Shown one piece after another: positions 26,963-35,900 of a stretch of DNA of 57,257 nt; the stretch's first letter is position 1; each line of letters starts with the position of its first letter. Both the position numbers and the translations under genes were made by a program. Location: NCBI GenBank assembly GCA_024278175.1, contig JAJRTS010000102.1, positions 1 through 57,257 on the forward strand, in the 5' to 3' direction. Source of the DNA: Gemmatimonadales bacterium. Lineage in GTDB: Bacteria > Gemmatimonadota > Glassbacteria > GWA2-58-10. The notes beneath the pieces were generated by a model. It searched no databases and had not been told where the DNA came from. It saw only the letters and a list, made by a program, of their open reading frames with translations.

Positions 26963-27778
26963 TCATGATTCGCTGGTCAGGGCCCGTGCGTAGCGGCCGA
27001 TCTCGTCCTCGCCGTAGTGGTCGGCGCGCCGCTCGACAAACTGCCGCACGCGTGGATGTTCGCAGACCCTGAACTCTTCCGGCGGCCCGCTGAAAATCAC
27101 CTTTCCCTCGTGGAGCATCACCACCCGGTCGGCTATCTTGTACATCGACTCCATCTCGTGGGTGACCACGACGATGGTCATTTTCAGGGCTTTTTTGAGC
27201 TTGAAAATCAGTTCGTCCAGGCCGGCTGCGACAATCGGGTCCAGGCCGGCCGAGGGCTCGTCGCAGAAGAGAATCTCCGGATCCATCGAGATCGCCCGGG
27301 CGAACGCGGCCCGTTTTTTCATCCCGCCGGAAAGCTCGCTGGGCATATAGTGCTCGAAACCGGAGAGGCCCACCATATCGAGCTTGATCCTGGTCATGAT
27401 CTGGATTGTCGATTCCTCCAGCCTGGTGTGTTCGCGCAGCGGCAGGGCCACGTTGTCGCCGATCGTGAGCGAGTTGAACAGCGCCGAGCTCTGGAATACC
27501 ACGCCTACCTTGCGCAGCAGCGTGGACATCTGGTCCTCGTCCATGGTGGTGATATCCCGGTTCTTGACCAGGATCCGGCCGCCCTGCGGTTTGCGCAGGC
27601 CGATAATGTGGCGCAGCAGGGTGCTTTTACCGCAGCCAGAGCCGCCCAGGATCACCGTGGTCTCGCCGCAGCGGACCTGCATGTCCACGTCTGTCAGCAC
27701 CCGGTGGCTGCCGAAAGAGACCACCAGGTTGTGGATCTCGATGGCGTTTTCCTTTTTAGCCGCCGCGTCCAAGCGCAC
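26963..27778 (-). CDS. mlaF: MlaF-like ABC transporter ATP-binding subunit
   Basis: A 271-residue ABC ATPase. Walker A is GGSGCGKST near residue 45, the Q-loop is VVFQSSALFNSLT, the signature is LSGGMKKR, Walker B is ILFCDEPSAGLDP and the switch His is in VVTHEM. The MKKR-type signature is usual for MCE-linked ATPases. It starts three bases after mlaE ends, so the pair is translated together. It powers phospholipid movement through MlaE and MlaD. Confidence 0.93.
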   Translation of the reverse strand: MRLDAAAKKENAIEIHNLVVSFGSHRVLTDVDMQVRCGETTVILGGSGCGKSTLLRHIIGLRKPQGGRILVKNRDITTMDEDQMSTLLRKVGVVFQSSALFNSLTIGDNVALPLREHTRLEESTIQIMTRIKLDMVGLSGFEHYMPSELSGGMKKRAAFARAISMDPEILFCDEPSAGLDPIVAAGLDELIFKLKKALKMTIVVVTHEMESMYKIADRVVMLHEGKVIFSGPPEEFRVCEHPRVRQFVERRADHYGEDEIGRYARALTSES

Positions 27779-27781
27779 CCC

Positions 27782-28609
27782 TTACCAGAGATAGTAGAAC
27801 AGCGCGGTGAAAAACGCGTCGGCCAGGATGATCAGGAAGATACTGACCACCACGCTCATCGTGGTGTTGCGCCCCACTCCCTCGGCCCCGCCTTTTACCG
27901 TGAAACCCATGTAGCAGCCGGTTATTCCCACCAGCAGGGCGAATACCAGACTCTTGATTAATCCCGTGACCAGATCCTTGAAGATCAGCGCATAGATGGT
28001 GCGGGTCACATAGCGCTCGAAACCGAGGTCCAGGCTGAAAACAGCCATGAACACGCCGCCGCCGATTCCCACCAGATCACCGATCACCGTCAGGCAGGGC
28101 CCCATGATTGCCAGGGCCAGCAGCTTAGGCACGACCAGGAACTTGACAGGGTTGAACCCCATCGACTGCAACGCCTCGATTTCCTCGCCCACTTTCATCG
28201 TGCCGATCTCGGCGGCGATACCGCTGCCCGAGCGTCCGGCGATAATAATCGCGGTCATCAGCGGCCCCAGCTCACGGGTATGGGCCACGGCCACCAGGTC
28301 GGCGGTGAAAATGGTCGCGCCGAACTGCTCGAGCTGGTAAGCGCTCTGCATGGCCAGGATCATGCCGATCGAGAACGAGATCAGCACGACAATCGGGATG
28401 GCGTTGACTCCAATCTTGACCATCTCGTCGAACGAACTGCCCACGCGCAGACCCTTACCCCGCAGCGGTGCGATAAACGTCCAGTAGAGGCTGTCGAGGA
28501 TCAGCCGGTAGAGAAAAGCGAGTTGCTCCACAAAGCCGGCCGCCCTGCGGCCGATCGAGCCGAAAAAAAGTGCCGCCAAACCCTGTCTCTTCGAATCAGT
28601 ATCATCCAT
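27782..28609 (-). CDS. mlaE: MlaE-like ABC transporter permease
   Basis: A 275-residue polytopic inner-membrane protein of the MlaE/YrbE family. At least five hydrophobic segments are visible. The family stretch ELGPLMTAIIIAGRSGSGIAAEIGTMKV with following EEIEALQSMGFNPVKFLVVPK marks the coupling region that contacts MlaF. The N-terminal 30 residues include an amphipathic interface segment. It begins a new transcript after the stem-loop at 28651, as the first gene of mlaE-mlaF-mlaD. The mlaC and mlaB genes are not adjacent in the E. coli manner. Confidence 0.92.
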   Translation of the reverse strand: MDDTDSKRQGLAALFFGSIGRRAAGFVEQLAFLYRLILDSLYWTFIAPLRGKGLRVGSSFDEMVKIGVNAIPIVVLISFSIGMILAMQSAYQLEQFGATIFTADLVAVAHTRELGPLMTAIIIAGRSGSGIAAEIGTMKVGEEIEALQSMGFNPVKFLVVPKLLALAIMGPCLTVIGDLVGIGGGVFMAVFSLDLGFERYVTRTIYALIFKDLVTGLIKSLVFALLVGITGCYMGFTVKGGAEGVGRNTTMSVVVSIFLIILADAFFTALFYYLW

Positions 28610-28650
28610 CGGCCGGAAATCTTTCCCTGATCACGAACAGTAATCAAACA

Positions 28651-28677
28651 GCGCAAGGGCAACTGTTGCCCTTGCGC
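28651..28677 (-). terminator. Strong stem-loop after the STAS gene
   Basis: GCGCAAGGGCAA (28651-28662) and TTGCCCTTGCGC (28666-28677) form a perfect 12-bp stem with a 3-base loop. On the minus strand it is followed by TGTTTGATT, a modest T-rich tail. It lies just after the STAS antagonist gene and before mlaE, and most likely ends the partner-switching operon. Confidence 0.7.
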
Positions 28678-28691
28678 GCCGGAAGCAGGAG

Positions 28692-29024
28692 TCAGAACCC
28701 TGCCAGCGCCTGGTCCAGATTATCGTATACGTCGAACACCTTGTCCAGCCGGGCCAGCTCGAACACCTCGCGCACGCCGTCGTTCAGGGAGGCGACCCGG
28801 AACGAACCCTCGTAGCGGCCCGTGAGCTGAAGGCCCTCGACCAGCGTGGCCACACCGGAGGAATCCATGTAATCAACCTGCTCGAGATCCACCACCAGCG
28901 GGTTCTTTTTTTTCTTGGCCAGCTTTGCGATCTCCTTACGCAGATCGGGGCTGGTGTAGAGGTCGATATCGCCGCTGACGGAGATTACAGCGCCTTTGTT
29001 CCTATTCTGAGTGCTTACTTGCAA
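28692..29024 (-). CDS. STAS-domain anti-sigma-factor antagonist (RsbV/SpoIIAA-like)
   Basis: A 110-residue single STAS domain. VSGDIDLYTSPDLRKEI is the usual first half, and VDYMDSSGVATLVEG holds the conserved phosphorylatable serine (Ser55 or Ser56). In partner switching the kinase upstream phosphorylates this serine and the SpoIIE-type phosphatase removes the phosphate. The gene overlaps the kinase gene by 23 bases. Its closeness to mlaE recalls MlaB, also a STAS protein, but the intact serine and the terminator between them favour the RsbV role. Confidence 0.88.
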   Translation of the reverse strand: MQVSTQNRNKGAVISVSGDIDLYTSPDLRKEIAKLAKKKKNPLVVDLEQVDYMDSSGVATLVEGLQLTGRYEGSFRVASLNDGVREVFELARLDKVFDVYDNLDQALAGF

Positions 29025-29475
29025 CTTCCCCCTCCCCTCTGGGCGAAACGTACTTGACCATTTTCAGCACGGTTCCGAACTTTTGGCTCGACTTGTAATG
29101 CACGCGGTCCATGATCGAGTCGATCAGGATCACTCCCAGCCCGCCGGGCCGCACGGGACCCTGTTTTTCGAGTTCCCTGCGCCTGGCCTCGACACAATCA
29201 CGGAGCTTTTCCAGATCGATTTCCTCGCCGAAATCCCGCAGCAGAATTTCGATCCGGTTTTTGAACAGCCGGATGCGGATGACTATATCCTCTTCACTGC
29301 AATCACGGTAGCAGTGGCGGATGATGTTGGTGCAGCCCTCATCGACAGCCAGCACGACCGCGTGGCTGTCCCGGGCGCAGAATCCGACCATTTCACAGGC
29401 CTGGCCCACGGTGCTGCGCACGAGCTTCATCATTTTGGGATGACCGGGTATGCGAATGTCGAGGCATTCCCTCAT
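29002..29475 (-). CDS. Anti-sigma regulatory kinase (RsbW-like GHKL ATPase)
   Basis: A 157-residue histidine-kinase-like ATPase domain. The N-box is AVDEGCTNIIRHCY near residue 43, the G1 region DFGEEID near residue 80 (less glycine-rich than the usual D-x-G-x-G), and G2 RPGGLGVILID near residue 110. Such proteins bind a sigma factor or another target and phosphorylate a STAS antagonist; both partners flank it here. No sigma factor gene lies in this operon, so the target must be elsewhere or be something else. It starts three bases after the phosphatase gene. Confidence 0.86.
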   Translation of the reverse strand: MRECLDIRIPGHPKMMKLVRSTVGQACEMVGFCARDSHAVVLAVDEGCTNIIRHCYRDCSEEDIVIRIRLFKNRIEILLRDFGEEIDLEKLRDCVEARRRELEKQGPVRPGGLGVILIDSIMDRVHYKSSQKFGTVLKMVKYVSPRGEGEVASKHSE

Positions 29476-29478
29476 TCT

Positions 29479-30384
29479 TTACCGCCATCTGATTGCCATG
29501 ATAGTGATATCGTCGAACTGGCTTTCCTCTTCCGCGTGGTTGGTGACAGCTTCCACGAGTTGAGTCACCAGGTCGTGTGGCATCTGCCATTTGCCACTGA
29601 CAAACTTTTCTATTTTAGCGAGCGTGAATTTTTCGCCTTTCGAGTTTTTAGCATCCAGCAGGCCGTCGGAGAACAGCAGGATCGTTTCATCGTGGCGCAA
29701 CGAGTGCCGCGCCTCGACGAACCGGGCGTCGGCCTGGATGCCCAGCGGGATCCCGTCGCTGCCATCCAGCTTGCTCAGGCTCTCTCCCTTGCGGTGGTAA
29801 ACGATCGGCGGGATATGGCCCCCGTTCACATAGCGCAGTTCGCCGCTATGGACGTCAAGCACCATGTAGATCATCGTAACGAACATGCCCCGCTGGCTGC
29901 GCTCGGCCAGCATCTTGTTGAGCGTCGTCATCGTGGGCATGGGTTGCTCGAGTTGATGAGACTCGAAGCGGAAGTCACTGATCAGCCGCGCCATGTAAAG
30001 CGCGGCCGGCATGCCCTTGCCGCTCACATCGCCGATTGTGATCCCGTAGAGGCCGGGCTGCAGTTCGATGCAGTCGTAGAAATCGCCGCCCACCATGCTG
30101 GCGGGCAGGTTGATCGCCGAGATTTCAAAGCGGTCGTTGTCCAGGGAGAAACTGCGGGGCAGGAACCCCTGCTGGATCGCGCTGGCCATTTCCAGTTGCT
30201 GCTGGACCCGCTGGTTGTGGAGCAGCTCGCGGTGCATCTGGGCGTTCTGCACGGCCACCGCCACGCCGTTGCAGAACGTCTCGAACATCTTGAGGTCTCT
30301 TTCGCTGAACGGCCTGCCGTCCCTGCGGTTAATCACTTCCGCCACACCCAGCATGTTGTCCTGGCTGACCAGTGGGCAGGCCAT
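29479..30384 (-). CDS. SpoIIE/RsbU-type PP2C phosphatase, part downstream of an in-frame amber codon
   Basis: 301 residues counted from the first ATG after the amber codon at 30412-30414. The first 45 residues finish a GAF domain (GVAEVINRRDG), then a linker helix leads to a SpoIIE phosphatase: MVGGDFYD and GDVSGKGMPAAL give the metal-binding aspartates, and LLFSDGLLDA the later one. All motifs are intact. The same frame runs on through the TAG into the N-terminal GAF half, so this is one gene interrupted by a single codon. No good ribosome-binding site precedes the internal ATG. It should dephosphorylate the STAS protein two genes on. Confidence 0.85.
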   Translation of the reverse strand: MACPLVSQDNMLGVAEVINRRDGRPFSERDLKMFETFCNGVAVAVQNAQMHRELLHNQRVQQQLEMASAIQQGFLPRSFSLDNDRFEISAINLPASMVGGDFYDCIELQPGLYGITIGDVSGKGMPAALYMARLISDFRFESHQLEQPMPTMTTLNKMLAERSQRGMFVTMIYMVLDVHSGELRYVNGGHIPPIVYHRKGESLSKLDGSDGIPLGIQADARFVEARHSLRHDETILLFSDGLLDAKNSKGEKFTLAKIEKFVSGKWQMPHDLVTQLVEAVTNHAEEESQFDDITIMAIRWR

Positions 30385-30411
30385 GATTGAGCGGGTGACA
30401 AAACCGGTTTC

Positions 30412-30795
30412 CTAGTCGGTGCCGACGTAAAAGCGTTCGTCCTTGCTGACATCTGGCACCATCACCGATTGCCTGTGCTGGGCCACCCAGCCGGCGATAC
30501 CCTGGCCCAGCTTAAGCGTGAAGCTTTTCTCGAGCTGGCCGCCCACCTCGCCCAGAGCCACCCGGCACTTGAGGACACTTTTCTCCTTGTTGAGCAGCAT
30601 CACGTTGCTCGCCTCGCACTGCATCACGCTCTGGCTGATGTCCAGCACCTTGCGGATCAACTCCTCCAGATCGAAAGTGGAGGTAAGCAGCATGCTCATG
30701 TCGATAAAGCTGGAAAAGAAAGTAGCCTGTTCTTTCAGGCTCTGGATTTCGTGTTTAAGTTGCTCGATAGTGACGGACATTTCCGGTTGCTGCAT
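30412..30795 (-). CDS. N-terminal GAF half of the RsbU-type phosphatase, ending at an in-frame TAG
   Basis: About 127 residues: a short coiled coil (IEQLKHEIQSLKEQ) then a GAF sensor domain starting FFSSFIDMSMLLTSTFDLEE and broken off at ERFYVGTD. The next codons after TAG, in the same frame, read ETGFVTRS, exactly how GAF domains continue. The start at 30795 has GAAAGGGA upstream and lies about 25 bases after the promoter's predicted start point, so expression of this half is expected. Either the gene is freshly broken, the TAG is read through, or the base is a sequence error. Confidence 0.82.
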   Translation of the reverse strand: MQQPEMSVTIEQLKHEIQSLKEQATFFSSFIDMSMLLTSTFDLEELIRKVLDISQSVMQCEASNVMLLNKEKSVLKCRVALGEVGGQLEKSFTLKLGQGIAGWVAQHRQSVMVPDVSKDERFYVGTD

Positions 30796-30826
30796 GGTTT
30801 TCCCTTTCGTGGGAGCGTTTTTCAAT

Positions 30827-30855
30827 ATTGTACTCCAGCTGCAGGGATAAATCAA
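30827..30855 (-). promoter_or_regulatory. Sigma70-type promoter of the partner-switching operon
   Basis: On the minus strand TTGATT (30850-30855) is followed after exactly 17 bases by TACAAT (30827-30832), five of six -10 matches. It would start transcription near 30820, just before the phosphatase start codon at 30795. With the stem-loop at 28651 it frames a complete transcript. Confidence 0.68.
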
Positions 30856-30932
30856 GGATAAAGCTGATTGGCGATCTGTTCCCAAGCGGCCTGTAACTAT
30901 CCATTAATTATAGAGATGTGGAGAAGATGGCA

Positions 30933-32303
30933 TTAAATCAGCCCGTACTTGGCGGCACGGTAGACAAATGTGTCGCGCGAGAGGGAAAGCAGACGGGCGG
31001 CCTTGCTCTGGTTGCCCGAGCAGCGCTGCAGGGCCTGTTGCAGGATCGATTTTTCGTGCTCGACCAGATCGAGTCCGTCCGGCGGGATAACGAACAGCGC
31101 GCCGTCGACTGTCTCCGGCTCCATACCGTGGGTCTGGGTGAGCTGGATATCCGCGCCGGTGAGCGCGCCGCCCTCGGCGAACAGCATCGCCCGCTCGATC
31201 ACGTTGCGCAGCTCGCGCACATTGCCCGGCCAGCGATGGGCCAGCAGTTTGATCTCAGCCTCGAACTCGAGGCCCGTGATCGATTTGTTGAACTGCTGGT
31301 TGAAATCATGAACAAACTTTTCGGCGATCAGCAGCACGTCGCGGCCCAGCCGCCGCAGCGGGGGCAGGTTGCAGTTGACCACGTTGATTCTGAAAAAGAG
31401 GTCCTGGCGGAACCTGTTCCGGCTCACCATCTCTTCGATATTGCGGTTGCTGGCGGTGAGCAGCCGGGTATCGACCTCGCGCTCGTTGACATCGCCCAGA
31501 CGCCTCAATCGTCTGCATTCCAGGAAACTGAGCAGCTTGGCCTGCAGCTCCAGGGGCAGCTCGGCTATCTCATCGAGAAACAGCGTGCCCCCGCCCGCCT
31601 CCTCGATTATGCCGCGTTTGTCGCTGGAGGCGCCGGTGAACGCGCCCCTGCGGTAACCGAACAGTTCGCTTTCCAGCAGATTGGCGGGCACGGCGGCGCA
31701 GTTGAGTTCCACGAACGGGCCGTTTTCCAGCGGGCTGTTGTAGTGGATTATGCGGGCGGCCAGGTTTTTGCCGGTTCCGCTCTCGCCGCGCAGCAGCACG
31801 CAGGTAGTGGTTGCGGCAGCCACTTTGAGCAGGATCTCGCGGGTGGCGATCATCTCGGGATGGTTGCCCATCAGTGTGTCAGGGCTGTAGCGCCCCTTCC
31901 TGTCGCGGTAGAGCGACTCCATTCTTCTGCGCAGGCTGGTGAGCTCGAGCGTGTTATCGACCGCCAGGCGCAGTTCCTCGAAACTGAACGGCTTGGTGAT
32001 ATAGTCGCTGGCGCCCTTTTTGAGCGCTTCCACCGCGGTTTCGATACTTCCGTGAGCCGTCATCACGATAGCCGGAACGCTGGAGTTGAGCTTGCGAACC
32101 TCCTGGAGCAGGGTGATCCCGTCCATCTCGGGCATCATCAGGTCAATCAACAGCAGGTCCGGCATTCCCTGTGACTTGAGTTCTTCGAGCGCCTCGACCG
32201 GGGAGGTGTGGAAGCGCATCGCGTAACGGTCGGTGTCGAATATCTCGCGCAGCAGGTCGATCGAACTCTTGTCGTCCTCGACTATGAACAGACTGGGCTT
32301 CAT
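30933..32303 (-). CDS. NtrC-family sigma54-dependent response regulator
   Basis: 456 residues in three domains. The receiver has Asp54 in LLIDLMMPEMDG. The AAA+ domain has Walker A GESGTGKN, the sigma54-contact loop GAFTGA and Walker B-like GGTLFLDEI. The C-terminal Fis-type helix-turn-helix is about 40 residues (CSGNQSKAARLLSLSRDTF). It should activate sigma54 promoters after phosphorylation by an unlinked kinase. Its start overlaps the ComEA-like gene stop by four bases (ATGA), so the two are translationally coupled. Its targets are unknown. Confidence 0.92.
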   Translation of the reverse strand: MKPSLFIVEDDKSSIDLLREIFDTDRYAMRFHTSPVEALEELKSQGMPDLLLIDLMMPEMDGITLLQEVRKLNSSVPAIVMTAHGSIETAVEALKKGASDYITKPFSFEELRLAVDNTLELTSLRRRMESLYRDRKGRYSPDTLMGNHPEMIATREILLKVAAATTTCVLLRGESGTGKNLAARIIHYNSPLENGPFVELNCAAVPANLLESELFGYRRGAFTGASSDKRGIIEEAGGGTLFLDEIAELPLELQAKLLSFLECRRLRRLGDVNEREVDTRLLTASNRNIEEMVSRNRFRQDLFFRINVVNCNLPPLRRLGRDVLLIAEKFVHDFNQQFNKSITGLEFEAEIKLLAHRWPGNVRELRNVIERAMLFAEGGALTGADIQLTQTHGMEPETVDGALFVIPPDGLDLVEHEKSILQQALQRCSGNQSKAARLLSLSRDTFVYRAAKYGLI

Positions 32304-32713
32304 CGTCCGCTCCCGCTAACCGTATCTTCCGGCAGCTCGAAAGTGGTTTGTCCGGCCAGAATCTCCGCCGTGGCCGGGCCGATTCCCGGTACCCGCCGCG
32401 CCAGCTCGTTAAGGTTGCGGTAGGCTCCGCCGCGCTCACGCTCGGCCACAATGCGCCGGGCCAGTTCCGGCCCGATCCGGTGCAGACGCTGAAGTTCGGC
32501 GCTGCCGGCGCGATTGAGATCCACGGGTGACTCAAGCCGGGCCCGGATACTGTCGACATCGGCCAGCGCACCTGTGGCGGCCGGGTAAGGGGCGAACGGG
32601 GCCGCGCGGTTCCGCTGTGCGTCGGCCAGGTAGAGCCGGACGGCCTGGCCGACGGCAGCCAGCACACAGAGCAGCAGGGCGGTCCTGAGCTGGTTGGTAC
32701 TGAGCAGCGCCAT
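32300..32713 (-). CDS. ComEA-like helix-hairpin-helix protein, membrane-anchored
   Basis: About 137 residues: an N-terminal hydrophobic helix (about residues 8-24 from this start) followed by a linker and a double helix-hairpin-helix module, DLNRAGSAELQRLHRIGPELARRIV and NLNELARRVPGIGPATAEIL. ComEA-type proteins bind DNA at the membrane and aid uptake, but small HhH proteins of this kind are widespread and the role here is unproved. GGGACGGAAA precedes this ATG; one 39 bases upstream is less supported. It precedes the NtrC-type gene in the same operon. Confidence 0.8.
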   Translation of the reverse strand: MALLSTNQLRTALLLCVLAAVGQAVRLYLADAQRNRAAPFAPYPAATGALADVDSIRARLESPVDLNRAGSAELQRLHRIGPELARRIVAERERGGAYRNLNELARRVPGIGPATAEILAGQTTFELPEDTVSGSGR

Positions 32714-32900
32714 CTGGTTTTCCGTCCCTTTTAAAACCGTGTTGAGAAACAACGAAAGAATGGGAATCCAACTCTCAATGGTCAGCCAAAGGGCAATTCA
32801 CCTGCCCCTGGGCGGCGATCAAAGCAATCCATTTCCATCCGGGTGCGTAGTTTTCCTCGCCCTGCTTAAGTGTAACCCCGTTGCCAGCCCGCGCGCAACG

Positions 32901-35900
32901 TCAGAAATCGAGCTGGATGCTCATTTTCATTGTAATCGTAATCCGGGTCGTACCGCTCTTGCGGTCCTTGTGCGAGTTGTAGCTGGCTGAGAGGTTGCCG
33001 ATCACCTGGCTGAAATCGTAGCCCAGCGTGGGCGTGATCGTGATATTTTCGGTGTCGCGGTTAATCAGAATCTCGGTGACATTGCCTTTATCGCCGAGAA
33101 CCTCGGTATAATTGCGCGAGATCCGGCGGCGGAGGTCGATCGAGGTGCGTACGTTGCTCTTGAACTTGAAGCGTTTGAGAAACGGGACATTGATCCCGTT
33201 GGGAGCGCTGAAGCTGTACTGGAGGTTGAAACTGTCGTCGTTGCTCTCCTGCACCTGGCGGCGCCCCTGGTCGGAAAGGATATCGGTCTTGACCGAGGAG
33301 GTGCTCTGATAGCGCGTGCGCACTCCACCCGTGCGTCCGAGGTTCGCGCTGATACGGTATTTGGGATTCCATTGCTCCTCGCGGTTTTCAGAATCAATAC
33401 CCAGCGGGTTGTCCTCGACGATTTTAACGCTGTTGCCCTGGAAACCCTTGCGCAACTGGAAGCCGCTGGCGAAACTGAGCTGATTGACCGTTCCCCGCAC
33501 GAAATACGGCAGCCAGATATTGCTGTAATCGAACGAGATCTCGGGGCCGCTGCTGCGGATGGTCTTGTAGCCGTTGAGCGTGTGGTTGTTGCTGCCGGTT
33601 TCGAGATAGCTGAAATTCAGCCTGGTGTTGAACAGGCGCAGCCCGCCCTGGTAAACGCGGTTGAAATTCCAGCGCAGGGAAGTGAACTCGGCGGTATCCA
33701 CCACGGTGGAGTCCCCCTCGACCATGACCCTGATGCGCTCGGCCGCGCTCAGATCCTGCAGTCCGAGCTGATACTTGAAACCCGGGTTGGCGGACATGCG
33801 CTCCCATTTGTCGTCGGATTGAGAATTGGCTTGAAACATAAACGGGTCGAAACTGTCGACAACGTAATTGAACGGATTGAACAGGTACTTGCTGATAAAG
33901 CCCCTGCCTTCCTCTCCCTGGCCACTGCGTTTTCCGCCGCGGCGGCGGTAGGCCGCGCCGGAACTGCCCTTCTTATCATCTTCCTTTGACTCCCGCTTGC
34001 GGTTGGGATCGCGGAACTTGATCCCCGCAACGCTCTGGCGGAACTGGGCCAGCGATAAGCGTACGCTCAACTGCTGCTGCTGGCGGGTGTCGAACTTGCG
34101 GTAGTTCGTTCCATCCGGGAAGCTGTTGACGTACTGCGGGCTGTGGTCGTTGCCATATTTGGCGGTGTAGCGGTACTGGGGCACCAGCCACGGAACGGCT
34201 TTGGGAGCGAGCTGAATCTGGACGTTCTGGTCGCGCTTGATTTCGTTGCCGTAATCGAAGCCCAGCAGCTTGCTGCCCCGGAAGGTTTCTTTCAGGTTGC
34301 GTATGACCTTCAGGTCGTAGCTGAGCTGGCCCATCTGGAACGGTCTGTAGTTGACATCCACGCTGTTTTCGATGGTGAACAGCGAATCGAGTCTGAAATT
34401 GCGCGAAATCTGGTCGAATCGCTTGTTCTCACGGTAAACGAGAGAACTGCTCAGCTCGATGTCGTTGGGCAGGTAACGCAGCCTTGCCTCGGCAATGCCC
34501 TTGGTCAGCGTATTGTATTTGAGGAAATATGGCAGCGGCACCTTTTCCAGGAAACCGAATATTTTGCCGGGCAACACCGGCGCATCGGCCTCTCGGGGCA
34601 GAGTGGCGCGGTAGCGCAACCGTCCGCTGGTATTGATAGCGGCACTCATGCTCTTGGGTGCGATATTGCGCGTGCTGGTGTAACTCATCATTCCATTGAG
34701 GTTATTGAACAGAATCCTGCTCAGCAGCGTTGAGCCGCGGCTTTTGGTGTAGCTCACGCTAAAACTCTTCGAGGATGTTTCTGTTTTATTCTGCTCCCTG
34801 CCCTGGGGCAACCGGATAGTTACGTCCTGGCTGCCGGGGTGGAACCTGGGCAGGCTGCGGCGGTACGTTTTACGGATGGTCACGGGCAGCCGGATGCCCC
34901 AACTTTCGGGCGTGAGGCGGTCCATATTGATCGTGGCGCCGATGGTGTAATTGAACTGGCTTTTGGTCGGGATGTTTTCATTGAGGTTGCGGAACTTGTT
35001 GTCCCTTGCACCCACGCTGAAGTTGAAGCGTCCCAGGTCGGAGAGCAGGGCTTCCACCTGGAACTTGGAGTTGAGGCCCAGTTCGCGGATCACGTCGGTG
35101 AGCAGCACGTCGTTCACCCACACCGTTCCCGAGACCGGCACATCGCTGCTCTCGTTGGCCACACCCAGGGCCATGATCGAGATTTTGGTCAGCGACGGGT
35201 TCCCCTTGATCCGGTAGGGTCCGCGCTTGATATCCAGGGTGAACTTCTGGATCTGCGACAGGCTCAGCGCCGACTGCAGGCTGTCTTTCAGGGACAGGAA
35301 TCCGTCGAAAGGCACCGTGACCGCCGTCCAGCCCGTATCGACAGGCATCGAGTACTCGTAATAATTGTCCCGGTCCGTGCCGAGGCGGATGAAGAAGGTC
35401 GGTTTAGGGTCATGGGGTCCCTGCCGTCCGTTGACATAGAAGCTCATCGAGGCGTAGTCCAGGTAGCTCTGCTGGTTGTTTTCGGCCTTGAGCGCCCAGC
35501 CCTCGTAGCCCCGCTGCAGGTCGTTGAAATTGAGCGCCACCGCGGCTTCCTGGGCGGTAAAATCTTCCGGGCGGCCGCTGCGGTTGAACTTGTTGAGCGT
35601 GGCGCTGATCGAGGGCGGCGGGTAATACTCGTTGTTCAGGATCGTGTTGACACTGACCAGCTCCACATTGCCGTGGTAGCCGACATCGCTGAGCTGGCTG
35701 CGCACTTGCGCGGGCAGCGTGGAGTCATCGCCGGGCCACAGCGTGTCCGAGAGAACGGTGTCCACGAAAGTTTCCGCCATGCGCGGGACCACGCCCTCGT
35801 CGCTGCGTTTGAAGCGGTTGCCGACAAAGCTGATGTTGGCGAAATTGACCGTGTCGGCTTTCTCGAAATCGTAGAAAGTAAGCCGCACGTGCAGGATTTT

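Noticed and set aside
30412-30414. Genome-wide reassignment of TAG
   Set aside because: TAG ends several normal genes here (FKBP, nuoL, nuoK, DUF4097-like), so it is a usual stop codon.
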